This document shows positions 50,635 to 60,622 of a stretch of DNA of 64,000 bases, one piece after another. The stretch covers positions 124,001 to 188,000 of the forward strand of contig BROI01000021.1 in NCBI GenBank assembly GCA_027923505.1. Reading direction: 5' to 3'. The notes under the pieces were generated by a model, which did not search any database, had not been told where the DNA came from, and saw only the letters and a list, made by a program, of their open reading frames with translations. Origin of the DNA: Mayamaea pseudoterrestris (lineage: Eukaryota > Bacillariophyta > Bacillariophyceae > Sellaphorales > Sellaphoraceae). The translations under genes were made by a program, and so were the position numbers. Position 1 is the stretch's first letter. The number at the start of each line of letters is the position of its first letter.

Positions 50635-52680
50635 ATGTCTGTCGCTTCCTTTGACAGTCAGGCAACTGTCCAAGAGATACTTGAACAGTTGGAACGGAAT
50701 TCACAGTCCATCCAAACGCTCATTATTCGATCCGTCCTGGACGACTCGACTGTAAGAGACTTCCATGATGCTATTATTGACAAGAAGCGAATGGTATCAT
50801 CTTTGCAGACCTTAGAGTTACCATGCAACAATCTCTCGTCTTGTTCCCTGCCATTGCTTGCACGCATTCTGCAGTCGGCGCAGAATTTACGAAACGTTAA
50901 TCTATCAGAAAATCATTTAGGAGACGCTTGCAACAATCAAGGACTCGAGTTATTCGTTGACGTTTTTACTAATGCAAACATTGACTGTCATGTGCAGACA
51001 TTGGACCTTCGTCAGAACAAGATTGGGCCCAAGGGAGGTCACGCTCTCAGTCGCTTGCTACGGCATAATTCGTCACTTAAATCACTTTCGCTGGCACAGA
51101 ATGCTCTCGGCACCAAAACAATCAAGGCCATTGCTCCGTCTCTTGCTCAAAATATTACCTTGCAGTATCTGGATCTGTCGTACAATAAACTTTCGGATCG
51201 AGGCATTTCGATGCTTGTGGCAGCAACATTTGACAGTCTTTCGCAGAGTCGACTGGCGTCCTTGGACTTGCAGTACAACAAGATCGGTCCAGCGGGTGCT
51301 CATGTTTTATCCAAGGCACTATTGAATAATCACAATAAATACTTGACTTGTTTAAACCTTTCCCTCAATTGCTTGGGTCCAGAAGGAGCGCAAGCCTTTG
51401 CTTCCGTTCTGAAACACTCGCACACTTTACAACATCTATACTTAAGTCGCAACGACTTGTCAACTGGAACATTACCGCTTCTTCACGGACTAGCCGACTC
51501 GCAAGTGACACGTCTGCAGCTACTTGACTTGAGTTGGAACTCGCTCAAGGACGATGTTGCTGTGTACCTGGCCGAGCAAGTGCTTCCAAACAATTCACAC
51601 TTGGAAGTTTTAAATTTAGCGTCGAATGCAATCAGTGACATTGGCATGATGGCCTTGGCCAAGGCACTGGCAGCAGATTTGACATTGCGCGAATTGAACA
51701 TTGTTGGAAACCAAGCAAAGGATATAAGTGCGCTTGCGCTTGCCGAAGTGTTGACCTCGCCCCACTGCTATTTGGAGACGCTTCATTGGGAGAAAAATAA
51801 TTTCACGCAAGCTGGAAAAAGACGCATACAAGCAGCTATAAAGTATAGAGTGAATGTGAAACAGTGGCTGGGCAAGTACTTGAAGGATATTCGCACGCGG
51901 AAAGTTATGGCGATTGATATTTCTTCGCGACGTATAGGCGACGATGAATTGATTGCCATTTGCCGCGCAATAGCCAAGTACAAGACTCGTGTGCCGACGT
52001 TGTGGCTGTTTGGAGGAGGCAGCAGCAATGATGGAAAAAGCAATGTCACGACTGATTGTAGCAATAGCAGCGACGAAGACGACGGTGTCCACGATATTCA
52101 AGTCATTACCAGTCGAGGCATTACAGTTTTGGCAAAGAGCGTCTTGGCCAAGAATGCTGGTCGAGTGGAGCGAGTCTACATAGATCAATTTGCTACGGTT
52201 AGCGACGACGGCTGGTTAGCTTTAATGCAGGCGCTGGTGACCAATCACACGGTTGTCATATTGTCCTTGACGAAAAGCAACGTAAGCATGACAGCGATCA
52301 AGTCGTTGGCTGTCGCCCTTCAACGCAATGTTATTTTGGAACGGTTAAACCTTAGCGACAATAAGCTTGGTGATGGCGCTTTGTTGGAGCTTGTACAGTC
52401 AAAGTTTCGACTGAAATCACTAAATTTGTCGCGCAATGAAATTTCCGATCTAGGACCAGCCTCATTGCCCATGCTCGCTGGAAATGTGCTCCAAGAGCTC
52501 TATCTTGCCGGCAATAATATTTCGGATGCTGGTGCTCTGGATTTTGCGAAGGCATGCATACATGGTACGCATCTCCAGTGGATCAGCTTGTCACAAAACC
52601 GACTCACATACCGAGGTAAGCGCGCACTTAAGCTGTTTCTACCCGAGTTTGCCATTTTGGAAGCTGACGAGCAGCGCTGA
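50635..52680 (+). CDS. Leucine-rich repeat protein, ribonuclease-inhibitor / RanGAP class
   Basis: The 681-aa single exon is made almost wholly of 27-29 residue LRR units (LxxLxLxxNxLxxxGAxxLA), about 17 in number. Examples are VQTLDLRQNKIGPKGGHALS, LQYLDLSYNKLSDRGISMLV, LASLDLQYNKIGPAGAHVLS and LERLNLSDNKLGDGALLELV. A break of about 100 residues in the middle (about 400-500) contains a NVKQWLGKYLKDIRTRKVMA segment and an acidic Ser/Asp loop. No NACHT, kinase, membrane or signal sequence is present, so it is a soluble binding protein. Similar proteins are abundant in ochrophytes; the partner is unknown. It lies head-to-head with TIM21 (258 bp) and tail-to-tail with NAXE (54 bp). Confidence 0.85.
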   Translation: MSVASFDSQATVQEILEQLERNSQSIQTLIIRSVLDDSTVRDFHDAIIDKKRMVSSLQTLELPCNNLSSCSLPLLARILQSAQNLRNVNLSENHLGDACNNQGLELFVDVFTNANIDCHVQTLDLRQNKIGPKGGHALSRLLRHNSSLKSLSLAQNALGTKTIKAIAPSLAQNITLQYLDLSYNKLSDRGISMLVAATFDSLSQSRLASLDLQYNKIGPAGAHVLSKALLNNHNKYLTCLNLSLNCLGPEGAQAFASVLKHSHTLQHLYLSRNDLSTGTLPLLHGLADSQVTRLQLLDLSWNSLKDDVAVYLAEQVLPNNSHLEVLNLASNAISDIGMMALAKALAADLTLRELNIVGNQAKDISALALAEVLTSPHCYLETLHWEKNNFTQAGKRRIQAAIKYRVNVKQWLGKYLKDIRTRKVMAIDISSRRIGDDELIAICRAIAKYKTRVPTLWLFGGGSSNDGKSNVTTDCSNSSDEDDGVHDIQVITSRGITVLAKSVLAKNAGRVERVYIDQFATVSDDGWLALMQALVTNHTVVILSLTKSNVSMTAIKSLAVALQRNVILERLNLSDNKLGDGALLELVQSKFRLKSLNLSRNEISDLGPASLPMLAGNVLQELYLAGNNISDAGALDFAKACIHGTHLQWISLSQNRLTYRGKRALKLFLPEFAILEADEQR

Positions 52681-52734
52681 TAGCAGAATGCATGCATATA
52701 CAGTACAACCTAGGCTAATATATAACTACACATC

Positions 52735-53709
52735 TCACTGCTTTACCTTTTCGTCGTCATCGTCGTCGTCGTTGGCAACTTCGACGACTTGCGCAACGCC
52801 TGGATATGGAGGCATGGCAATCTTGTATTTATCGGCCAATTTGAAAGGCAGGAAGCGGCCTCCCACAAAATGTCGTCCATGAAAGTACTTGGCCGACAAC
52901 TTGGGGGCCGTTAGACTCACCAAGACGTCAGGCATGAACCCCGTTTTAGAAATATCGCCTTGATCAACGTTCCATCCTGAAGGAACGTCGACAGATACTG
53001 TCAACACCTTTCGATTGTTCTGTGCTTGCTGAATTTGCTGCAGTATATTTTTGAACGGATCCCTTGGTTCTCCTTGGAACGAAAAGCCAAATATAGCATC
53101 AATGATACAATCATACTCGTCCATCGCGCGATCCAACTCTGATATATCCGAATGCACCTTGATGCCAACGTCTAGACATTGCTGTACCAAGTTGCCATAG
53201 TGTGGCTGCTTAGATGACTGCTTTGGATAAAGGACCGTAGCATCATATTCAAACATGACTAAATGCCTCGCTGCCACCAAGCCATCGCCTCCATTGTTTC
53301 CTGGACCGCAAATGACCAAAACATGAGGCTTTTGCGGCTTCTTCGCGGTGCTGCTGACTATTGTTTTATCTGAAGATTCCTCGCCATGCGGCAGACGCTG
53401 GCGTTCCTGAAGGACTTGGTAGACTGCTTCAGCAACCGATAAGCCAGCCAGTTCCATGAGTTGCTCCAATGTGAATCCCGGTTGCGTCATGAGCTCTTGG
53501 TCCAACTTGAAGGCAGAGTCTGCGTCGAGGTATCCATCAGTCGAAGAGGAAGGTGATGTCGTCATGATGGCTGTTGCTGCCTTCGCCGTCGTTGCTCGAC
53601 AAGTCGCCTGTGCTCTTGCAAAAGCTCTTGCTGCTCTTCTACTACTTGTTCGGAATGCGGGTGATATGCAAAACAAGCAAATTGGTCGCCACCATACTAA
53701 TGCAACCAT
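52735..53709 (-). CDS. NAXE: NAD(P)H-hydrate epimerase (YjeF_N domain)
   Basis: Repairs damaged NADHX/NADPHX by interconverting R and S hydrates, so that the separate dehydratase (NAXD) can restore NAD(P)H. The 324-aa single exon has an Arg/Ala-rich N-terminal presequence typical of a mitochondrial (or dual) location. The catalytic fold follows: LDADSAFKLDQELMTQPGFT, LEQLMELAGLSVAEAVYQVL, the nucleotide loop VICGPGNNGGDGLVAARHL, IDAIFGFSFQGEPRDPF with the catalytic Asp region, VSVDVPSGWNVDQGD and SLTAPKLSAKYFHG. The C-terminus ends in an Asp run. A shorter start at an internal ATG (MTTSPSSSTDG) would remove the presequence. The NAXD partner is not in this window. Confidence 0.92.
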   Translation of the reverse strand: MVALVWWRPICLFCISPAFRTSSRRAARAFARAQATCRATTAKAATAIMTTSPSSSTDGYLDADSAFKLDQELMTQPGFTLEQLMELAGLSVAEAVYQVLQERQRLPHGEESSDKTIVSSTAKKPQKPHVLVICGPGNNGGDGLVAARHLVMFEYDATVLYPKQSSKQPHYGNLVQQCLDVGIKVHSDISELDRAMDEYDCIIDAIFGFSFQGEPRDPFKNILQQIQQAQNNRKVLTVSVDVPSGWNVDQGDISKTGFMPDVLVSLTAPKLSAKYFHGRHFVGGRFLPFKLADKYKIAMPPYPGVAQVVEVANDDDDDDEKVKQ

Positions 53710-53907
53710 CGTCGTCTCGGGATGCTCGCATCGAATTTATGTGACGCGTTCGAAGAATTTCTCAGCTGAGAAACGCTGCGACATTTTTTGCAGGCAGCTA
53801 CCTCGTATATTCGTCTTCCAGTACAAACGACCAAGCCAGTCAATGCCTGATCGTACATGGTAGCTTGACCGAACAAGCATTCACTATAAACATTTGCGCT
53901 ATGTTCA

Positions 53908-55788
53908 CTATGTTTCCCAAGGATCCATGTCGACTAGCTCCGTATCAACTTCGTCTAGTAGCTTGTCATGCGGCAGTCGCTCCAGTCCAGTGCGAAACGC
54001 TCGCTCCGACGAAACCAAACCCAAGTTGCTAGCGCGGGACGTGTAAAGGCAGGCATAGTTTTGAACGTAGAAGGCAAAACGCGAATCTTGGTAACCGGCA
54101 TTAAACATGGCGCCCCAGCTTAGATGAAATTCCTTGTGCCATTCCTCAGCTAAATGGGAGAGCTTCTGCTTGATCAACCCGTCTTCCTCGAATATGCCCG
54201 CTAGTGCGATGGTCTTGTCTTCTTCGGAAACATCAACACTTCGCCGAATAGCATCGCCATAAACACAAAGTTCCTCGCGTAACTGACGCAGAGCCGTCAC
54301 TTGGCGCAGCAGTGGCTGCTGCTCACGAAATGTGCGCATTTCATCCTCCAATTCGGGCATGATAAAGACGGACCGCCAACCAAGAGTTCGTTTAGACCGC
54401 AAAACGTCGGAATACAAATGGTCCCCGACGTACATAATCTCTTCTCCAGCTTCCGTCTCCAACAAGGCATGCAAATGCTTCCAATTGCCACCTTGAAAGA
54501 CTTTGCCTTGCGCCAAGAATTTGCCTGCACCATCTTTCCCGTAAGCAGCAATCTCGTATGTGCCATCCGTATTGCGCAATGTACCATCTTCTGGCTGGAC
54601 TCGAAACAAATTCAAGTAAGGATCCAGCATGAACGCCGGCTTGCAGGAACCAACTATGCAAATATCAAAGAGTTCTAGCCATTCGTTGCGCTTTTGCGTT
54701 TCATCATCAACCAGTTTGCCATGGTACAAGTAGTTCATCGCTGTAGACGTGTATTCCCACAGTGAGTTGGTCAACAAAAATACCTTGACACCATCTTCTC
54801 GGTAGCGCTTTAACGTTGGGACCATACCCTTGTCAAGCACAATGTACTTTTCAGGGTCACGAGCAACTTCATCCTTAATAACGCCGTCCCGATGGCAAAG
54901 GTCTACGCACTCGCGAACGTCTCGATATAAGTCTTCGTAGGTTTTCAAATCCATAAACTCTGACTCGCCATCGTCGCGCAACTCAATCAACTTGGAGTAC
55001 AAATCGCAGTCTACAAACTGAAAGAGTGTATCGCATGCAACAAAATGCTTTTCCGTAAAGGAAATGACCTTGTTAAAAGTGCGCGAGTAAAGTAGCTTGC
55101 GTGTCGTCGAAGAAATCTTGCGTCGGCCATGAAATGCGACACGCACATACCTATGTCGATCAATCTTGAGAAAGTTGCCACGCTGCGTGTCAATGATCAA
55201 GCCTCTTGTCCAATGCGTATGGTCGTACTCGAAGTCAAGAACAGCCTTTGGATATCCAAGCGATTCTACAAGTTTACGCTTGGCGCCGTCAAAGGCAAGT
55301 CGGTCAAATGCTGGTTGCTGATACTGCGCTAGTGTATAGTCCATGTCAAATCCTATGGCTAGAATACCAGACATTTTGATTTCCCGATTGCAAAAGATAT
55401 CGTATGGAGTAATTGGCCGTTTCAAAGGTAGTTGAGAAACGTGCGTAAAGTGTGACAGATCGAGGCCAACTTGTTGAAGAACAGAAGTGAATCGATTGGT
55501 GGAAGAACCACAAGTTGACTGTTGTACCTGCTCAAGCGTCGGCAGCTGTTCATGATGATGATCTGTAGCTGAACCTGAATCTTCTCCATCAAGTCGTTGC
55601 TCGGCATCTTCGTCTGAATCGACTTCGTAGGACGATGAAACTTCTGCCTTGCGGTCAGCGAAGAGTCGAGTCGATGTCGATTGCGATCGGGTTGCTGCCA
55701 GCGGTCTTACAATTCCGCCAAAAGACTGCGCGGAACGAAGCCATGGCATTATTAACACGCTTACTCGCATAATATCACGAAGCTTCAT
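53908..55788 (-). CDS. HAD-superfamily 5'-nucleotidase (NT5DC / cytosolic IMP-GMP nucleotidase family), plastid-type leader
   Basis: Single exon, 626 aa. HAD motifs in order: motif I GFDMDYTLAQY with D148 and D150, motif II VFLLTNSLWEYTS, and motif IV YVGDHLYSDVLRSKRTLGWR. Family-specific segments are DHTHWTRGLIIDTQRGNFLK, KIDRHRYVRVAFHGRRKI and CVDLCHRDGVIKDEV. This set defines the 5'-nucleotidase PF05761 family, whose members dephosphorylate purine nucleoside monophosphates or have unknown substrates (NT5DC). The N-terminal MKLRDIMRVSVLIMPWLRSA then QSFGG looks like a signal peptide with a Phe-type plastid motif, so plastid location is suggested though not certain. About 40 residues of acidic linker precede the domain. 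The gene shares a repeat-rich promoter with the USP gene. Confidence 0.85.
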   Translation of the reverse strand: MKLRDIMRVSVLIMPWLRSAQSFGGIVRPLAATRSQSTSTRLFADRKAEVSSSYEVDSDEDAEQRLDGEDSGSATDHHHEQLPTLEQVQQSTCGSSTNRFTSVLQQVGLDLSHFTHVSQLPLKRPITPYDIFCNREIKMSGILAIGFDMDYTLAQYQQPAFDRLAFDGAKRKLVESLGYPKAVLDFEYDHTHWTRGLIIDTQRGNFLKIDRHRYVRVAFHGRRKISSTTRKLLYSRTFNKVISFTEKHFVACDTLFQFVDCDLYSKLIELRDDGESEFMDLKTYEDLYRDVRECVDLCHRDGVIKDEVARDPEKYIVLDKGMVPTLKRYREDGVKVFLLTNSLWEYTSTAMNYLYHGKLVDDETQKRNEWLELFDICIVGSCKPAFMLDPYLNLFRVQPEDGTLRNTDGTYEIAAYGKDGAGKFLAQGKVFQGGNWKHLHALLETEAGEEIMYVGDHLYSDVLRSKRTLGWRSVFIMPELEDEMRTFREQQPLLRQVTALRQLREELCVYGDAIRRSVDVSEEDKTIALAGIFEEDGLIKQKLSHLAEEWHKEFHLSWGAMFNAGYQDSRFAFYVQNYACLYTSRASNLGLVSSERAFRTGLERLPHDKLLDEVDTELVDMDPWET

Positions 55789-55879
55789 GATGCTTTTCTA
55801 TCTTGTCAACGCGGCAGAAGATGCAGTTGTTCCTTCATGGCGCGCTCGCGAGATTCGAACGAACGTCAAGTTGTTGTTC

Positions 55880-56137
55880 CTTATTACAAAACAAGTGCCA
55901 GTGAAAACTGCGTCACATTGTAACAAAGGCTTTACTACAAAACAACTGCCAGTGAAAACTGCGTCAGAAAGGTCATAAAGGTTTAACTACAAAACAACTG
56001 CCAGTGAAAACTGCGTCAGAAAGGTCATAAAGGTTTAACTACAAAACAACTGCCAGTGAAAACTGCGTCACAAGGGTCACAAAGGCTTAATAACAAAACA
56101 AGTGCCAATGAAAACTGCGTGGCTTTGTTATGACGCA
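55880..56137. repeat. 52-bp tandem repeat array (5 copies) with TGCGTCA sites in a divergent promoter
   Basis: The unit core ACTACAAAACAACTGCCAGT then GAAAACTGCGTCA starts its AGTG element at 55900, 55951, 56003 and 56055. A diverged fifth copy (AATG) lies at 56107, so spacings are 51, 52, 52 and 52 bp. Each of the first four copies carries TGCGTCA (55909, 55960, 56012, 56064). The fifth reads TGCGTGG and is followed by the inverse TGACGCA (56131-56137). The array fills over half of the 463-bp space between the start codons of the 5'-nucleotidase and USP genes. Confidence 0.92.
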
Positions 56138-56251
56138 CGCTCAATGTTGTCGTATCGTTAATGAAAGTCTCGCTTCCACCACCGATCGAGCGCGACCATG
56201 ACATCAGTTTCCCGTTTGCTCGGCATTTTCTTTTGATTCTGTCCTTCCACA

Positions 56252-59095
56252 ATGACCAAGAATAGCGAGAAGAAACGCCGCAAGAAGGAGAATCGACGTC
56301 GAAGACAAGTAGACGAGGAGCGAAAGCGAGAATTCCCGCAGACCCAGCGACAGCCAAGCCCATCGCCTTCATGCAGCGACAGCAAAGTTGTGGCAGCCGC
56401 GTCAGACACTATACATGAGATCAAGACGCCGTCCTTGGCGCCATTTGCAGCTAGAAAACGTCAGCTATCTTCAATTTCATTCGTTTATCCCGCGGAGAGA
56501 CAGCCGCCACTGCAGCAGCAGCAATCCAAGAGGTATGCCTTTGGAACCTTCCAACCAATGTCAGCAGCCTCATCGACGACAACTTCACTTTTTGAGGACG
56601 AATCATCGCGATTTCGATCCTTATCCAGCCTAAACTCTGATAACGAAGAAATTAAGCCCAGTAATTGCTGTAACGGTAATACTGAAAGCAAAACAGAATC
56701 AATCCAAGACATTCTCTTTGGATCTAAACCGAAGCGCTCAAAATTAGACTCACCAACAGCTGCTGATGAAAATACAAAATCAACAAGCAAGATGAAAGAT
56801 TCGAGACTTCAACAACATGCAATGCAGTCGCATATTTCCAATCAAACTGTCGACCAAGCCATTCGCGACCGTCAAGGGCTTCGTCCTCGAGCCAATTCAA
56901 CGGATGGCGAGCTAATGTTGCCGCAGCGAGGGCTCTGCGACGAGCGAGAGGTACTCGCCGCTCATGCTTGGAATCTACAAAAACATACTTTGGGTAAAAA
57001 TCCCAAGGGACTTATGAACCTTGGAAACACTTGCTTTTTAAATAGTACGCTGCAATGTCTAGCATACTTGCCGCCATTTTGTCAAACGCTCATGGCGCTA
57101 CCAGAATTAGACTATAATGGAGCTAGTCCAAAGATGAGTCAGGGAAGAAAAGTCACATATTTGCTGCGCTCGCTCTTTCGTCGGATGCACGACCACGCAA
57201 ACAGTCATTCCGCCGTGGCGCCCCGCACGATTGTCAATGCCCTGTCAATACTCGGGTCCATTGGCAAGCGCAATGGCGGTGGCTACAGATTTCGTCCTGG
57301 ACGACAAGAGGATGCTCATGAGTTTCTAGTGCACTTGCTAGACGCCATGAATGATGGTGAACTGCGCGAGGCTGGCATTCAGCAAGAAAGGAGCGGCTGG
57401 CGTGATCGACTGCCCGTGCCGCGGCTGGATGAAACAACATTGTTGCGTCGCATCTTTGGCGGATACTTCCGCAATGAAGTCAAATGTACGCAATGCAGCA
57501 AGAAGAGCAAAACGTATGATCCGTTTTTGGACTTGAGTTTGGAAGTGAGCCGAAAAGCTTGCAACAGTTTGGATGACGCCATTCGTGAGTTTACTCGCAA
57601 GGAAACGCTCGACTCGGAGAATCGATGGAAGTGTCCGGGGTGCAACAAGAGGGTATGCGCGGTCAAGCAATTAACTGTCTTTCGGCCACCACTTGCTTTG
57701 TGCATTCAGTTAAAGCGATTCTCGTTTGGTGGTGGCATGAGCTTTGGAAGTGGCTTTAAAAAGAGATTCGGCGGTGGCAATATGAAGATTACAAGACCGA
57801 TAGAGTTTCCAGCACATTTTGAATTGCCATTGAGTGATGGGCGCTCATGTGGATACGCTTTGACAGGTGTAGTCATTCACGTTGGCGGTAGCGCTAATTC
57901 CGGACATTATACGGCGTACGTCAAGCGGCCTGCTGAAATTGGGTTTGGCAGTTGGTTTCACATGGACGACTCGTACGTCCAGCAAGTATCCGAAAACACC
58001 GTGCTAAGGCAACGCGATGCTTATGTCTTGTTTTACTGTCGCCGAGAAGTCCGTCTTGAGTTTCCCTCTCCTCCGTTGCGTAGCTCCATGACCGCGGATG
58101 AAGCAACCAAGCTCGGTCGAGCCAAGTCAAGGGCGCGAGCGGAAAGCATTGATAATACTACCACGGCTGCGCCGGAGCATGCAAATTTATCAAATTTTGC
58201 CGAAGCACCAGCTGCTGGTAATCAGCAAAATGAAGTAAAGGAGAATCCTCTGTCCAAGCCATCATCAACGACTGAGTTGCGAACGACAAAACCTTGCGCC
58301 GACAACTTTTTGAAGCAATCTCGACCGTCCGTGTATGATGACCGACGTAATTCTGGCAAGTCGTCGTCGGACAGTGACGAAAGTGATGCTTCGTCCGCTG
58401 CTGAGATGCTTACACCTTCTAAACGTGAGGAAACGAATCATTCCGACGCAAATGATCCTGCAAAAAGTCCAGTGGCGAACGATACTGAAGCGCAACAGCC
58501 ACATTCAAGTAGCAAGATAAAGGTGAACAGTATTGATATGATTATGCCAGCAACAGAATCATCGCCTGCAAACTTGTCGCATTTGCAGCATCAGAAGTCG
58601 CCGTCTTTGACAACGAAGACTCGAATCATTGTCGACCGAGGCGCGGGTCGCGAGAAGATTGAAGTCATGTTGGGGCCGCGTCGAAATACAAAAGCCTGGA
58701 GACCTGATGCGTCCAGCTTCGCTGGTAAAGATGAAGAATATAGCCTGCTAGGAACTCAGCGAGTGAATGGCTGGAGTAACGAGTCGGAATTGTCACACGG
58801 AGATGCTACTAAGGACAAGGAGGAACGAAAGCACCTTGTAGCATCCATGGAGAGGGCGGAGAATAAGCGAAAGCGTCAGCAATTCTTGGACCGATGGGAT
58901 GCAGCTCTCGACACTGGCAAGAACAAGAAAGTCAAGGCGCGCAAGGACCCCTTCACTGCAACGGATCCGAAAGACAACGTTTTCCAGAAGCTACAGTCGG
59001 ATGTGGTGAACATGTTTGGCCATCAAAGCAAGAACAACAACAAATCTCCGTTTACGTTCAAGACGAAAAAATCGTTAAAGAAAAGTAGCAGATAG
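56252..59095 (+). CDS. Ubiquitin-specific protease (C19), USP36/42-like
   Basis: A cysteine deubiquitinase that removes ubiquitin from proteins, probably in the nucleus or nucleolus. The single exon encodes 947 aa. The basic N-terminus (KKRRKKENRRRR) is followed by the catalytic domain. The Cys box PKGLMNLGNTCFLNSTLQCL has nucleophile C261, the zinc-ribbon part is CTQCSKKSKTYDPF...CPGCNKRVC, and the His box GSANSGHYTAYVKRP has H552. The domain ends with WFHMDDSYVQQVSENTVLRQ and DAYVLFYC. The C-terminal 330 residues are low-complexity Ser/Glu/Lys, ending in basic runs (KKVKARKD, KKSLKKSS) that look like nuclear or nucleolar signals. This order (basic tail, GLxNLGNTCFLN at residue 250) is that of USP36/USP42, but family-wide similarity makes the exact orthology tentative. 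Confidence 0.87.
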   Translation: MTKNSEKKRRKKENRRRRQVDEERKREFPQTQRQPSPSPSCSDSKVVAAASDTIHEIKTPSLAPFAARKRQLSSISFVYPAERQPPLQQQQSKRYAFGTFQPMSAASSTTTSLFEDESSRFRSLSSLNSDNEEIKPSNCCNGNTESKTESIQDILFGSKPKRSKLDSPTAADENTKSTSKMKDSRLQQHAMQSHISNQTVDQAIRDRQGLRPRANSTDGELMLPQRGLCDEREVLAAHAWNLQKHTLGKNPKGLMNLGNTCFLNSTLQCLAYLPPFCQTLMALPELDYNGASPKMSQGRKVTYLLRSLFRRMHDHANSHSAVAPRTIVNALSILGSIGKRNGGGYRFRPGRQEDAHEFLVHLLDAMNDGELREAGIQQERSGWRDRLPVPRLDETTLLRRIFGGYFRNEVKCTQCSKKSKTYDPFLDLSLEVSRKACNSLDDAIREFTRKETLDSENRWKCPGCNKRVCAVKQLTVFRPPLALCIQLKRFSFGGGMSFGSGFKKRFGGGNMKITRPIEFPAHFELPLSDGRSCGYALTGVVIHVGGSANSGHYTAYVKRPAEIGFGSWFHMDDSYVQQVSENTVLRQRDAYVLFYCRREVRLEFPSPPLRSSMTADEATKLGRAKSRARAESIDNTTTAAPEHANLSNFAEAPAAGNQQNEVKENPLSKPSSTTELRTTKPCADNFLKQSRPSVYDDRRNSGKSSSDSDESDASSAAEMLTPSKREETNHSDANDPAKSPVANDTEAQQPHSSSKIKVNSIDMIMPATESSPANLSHLQHQKSPSLTTKTRIIVDRGAGREKIEVMLGPRRNTKAWRPDASSFAGKDEEYSLLGTQRVNGWSNESELSHGDATKDKEERKHLVASMERAENKRKRQQFLDRWDAALDTGKNKKVKARKDPFTATDPKDNVFQKLQSDVVNMFGHQSKNNNKSPFTFKTKKSLKKSSR

Positions 59096-59210
59096 GTTGC
59101 AATGTAAAGTTGTACCTATACCTTGTACTCTCCATCAAGCGAACGACATTGACAGTAAGACAGCTTTTGAGTTGTCCGTAACTACATCCACTTCGAGAGT
59201 CTCCCTCTCT

Positions 59211-60622
59211 TTAAGCAAAGATACGCTTGCTGGGGTCGGCGTTGTCGATATCATCAACTAGCACCTGGAAGTCAGAGGCGGTGATTGCCTTAAGCTCATC
59301 AATAGAGCATAGTCCTCCATTGTCTCCTCGAATGGCATACTTGTCGAACGTTCTAATAGCTGAGTTAAACCGCGCCCGATCCATGGCGTTACGCACTGTT
59401 CTGGCGTTGGAAAAGTACGGTAGGTTCATGCGCTTGGCAATGTAGTTCTTGAAGACAGGGTATGCGGCCTGGTCAATGTCGTATTCCAAGTCTTCCGACA
59501 TGACGGAAGCAATTTGGACGAGCTCATCGGCCGAGTAGTTGGGAAAATCAATGTGGTTACCAATTCGTGACATCATTCCTGGAATGTAAGAGAAAAACTT
59601 GTCCATCCTGTCTTTGTATCCAGCGAGCGCCACGACGAGGTCCTCCTGGTTATTCTCCATGATGTTGAGAAGAATCTCAATGGATTCTTGACCGTAATCG
59701 CGGTCATTGGCAGCATTGTAGAGATAGTAAGCTTCGTCAACCAGCAAGACACCACCCATGGCCTTTTTGATCATCTCCTTTGTTTTTGGCGCCGTGTGGC
59801 CAACGTACTGACCAACAAGGTCATCACGCGTTGCCAAAACAACATGTCCCCGACGCGAGTATCCCATTTTGGCAAGAATTTGTCCCATGCGAACGGCGAC
59901 AGTGGTTTTTCCAGTTCCTGGAGCTCCAGTAAAGCACATGTGTAGAGAAGGGACGGCGGTTTCGAATCCAAGCTTGCGGCGCATCTTGTCTAGGACTAAG
60001 AGTGCGGCGATTTCGCGAACGCGCTTTTTGACAGGCACAAGACCAACGAGCTCTCTATCAAGCTTGTCGAGCTGATCCTGAACACCTTCCTTGAACATGA
60101 ATTCGTCGACTATACATTATAGCGAACACGAAAAAGAGGTGTGAATGTGTCAGACATGCAAATGGCCTTGTGAACTTAAGCAAAATTAATTTTCTGTAAG
60201 AAATACTCACCAGTTCCAGCCGGAGTATGGTCAGGCATGTCTCTCATGTACTTGATTTTGGCGAGACGAGCATCCCGGCGCATTTCTGCTTGTCGCTCGC
60301 GCGCCATGGCTTCTTCCTCATCCTTGCGTCGTTCGATGTCAGCCTCGTTGAGTCGATCGCGGAGCCGCACCGTTTTGGCGTTTGGATCATTTCCGCCAGT
60401 GTACTGAAGGGATGGTGTGTTTCCGAACGGATTGGCATTGTTTGCAGCTGGAGCTGGGGATGGTGAAGGAGCTGGGGCTGGAGCAGGTGGAGCGTACGTG
60501 GCCGGGGCAGCCGCTGGAGGTGCAGATGACTGCGGCGCAGGTGCCGGAGCCGATGGCGACGGGTAGTATGAACTGAATGGAGGAGGACCAGCATTGTCGT
60601 ACAGAGTCGTTGCCTGTGACAT
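59211..60622 (-). CDS. cbbX: Nuclear-encoded CbbX (red-type rubisco activase, AAA+), Pro/Ala-rich N-terminus
   Basis: CbbX remodels inhibited red-type rubisco by pulling the large-subunit C-terminus. Exons 60622-60211 and 60109-59211 flank a 101-bp phase 1 intron (GTGAGT donor, TGTATAG acceptor), giving 436 aa. The AAA+ part is complete: LDKLDRELVGLVPVKKRVRE, Walker A GAPGTGKTT (199-207), pore loop GQYVGHTAPKTK, Walker B VLLVDEAYYLY, GMMSRIGNHIDFPNY (sensor and arginine-finger region) and NARTVRNAMDRARFNSA. The first 137 residues are a Pro/Ala-rich stretch and a charged helix (RRKDEEEAMARERQAEMRRD). No signal peptide or plastid motif is visible, unlike in neighbouring plastid-type genes. Either an unseen upstream exon supplies it (the ATG region ends in CTAACCCATCATGTCACAG, which could be an acceptor) or the protein is not plastid-targeted. 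Confidence 0.9.

Noticed and set aside
55838-55925. Possible tRNA-like 3' end around GATTCGAAC
   Set aside because: The stem of the T-arm does not pair, no A-box or acceptor stem is present, and the sequence runs into the 52-bp promoter repeat.
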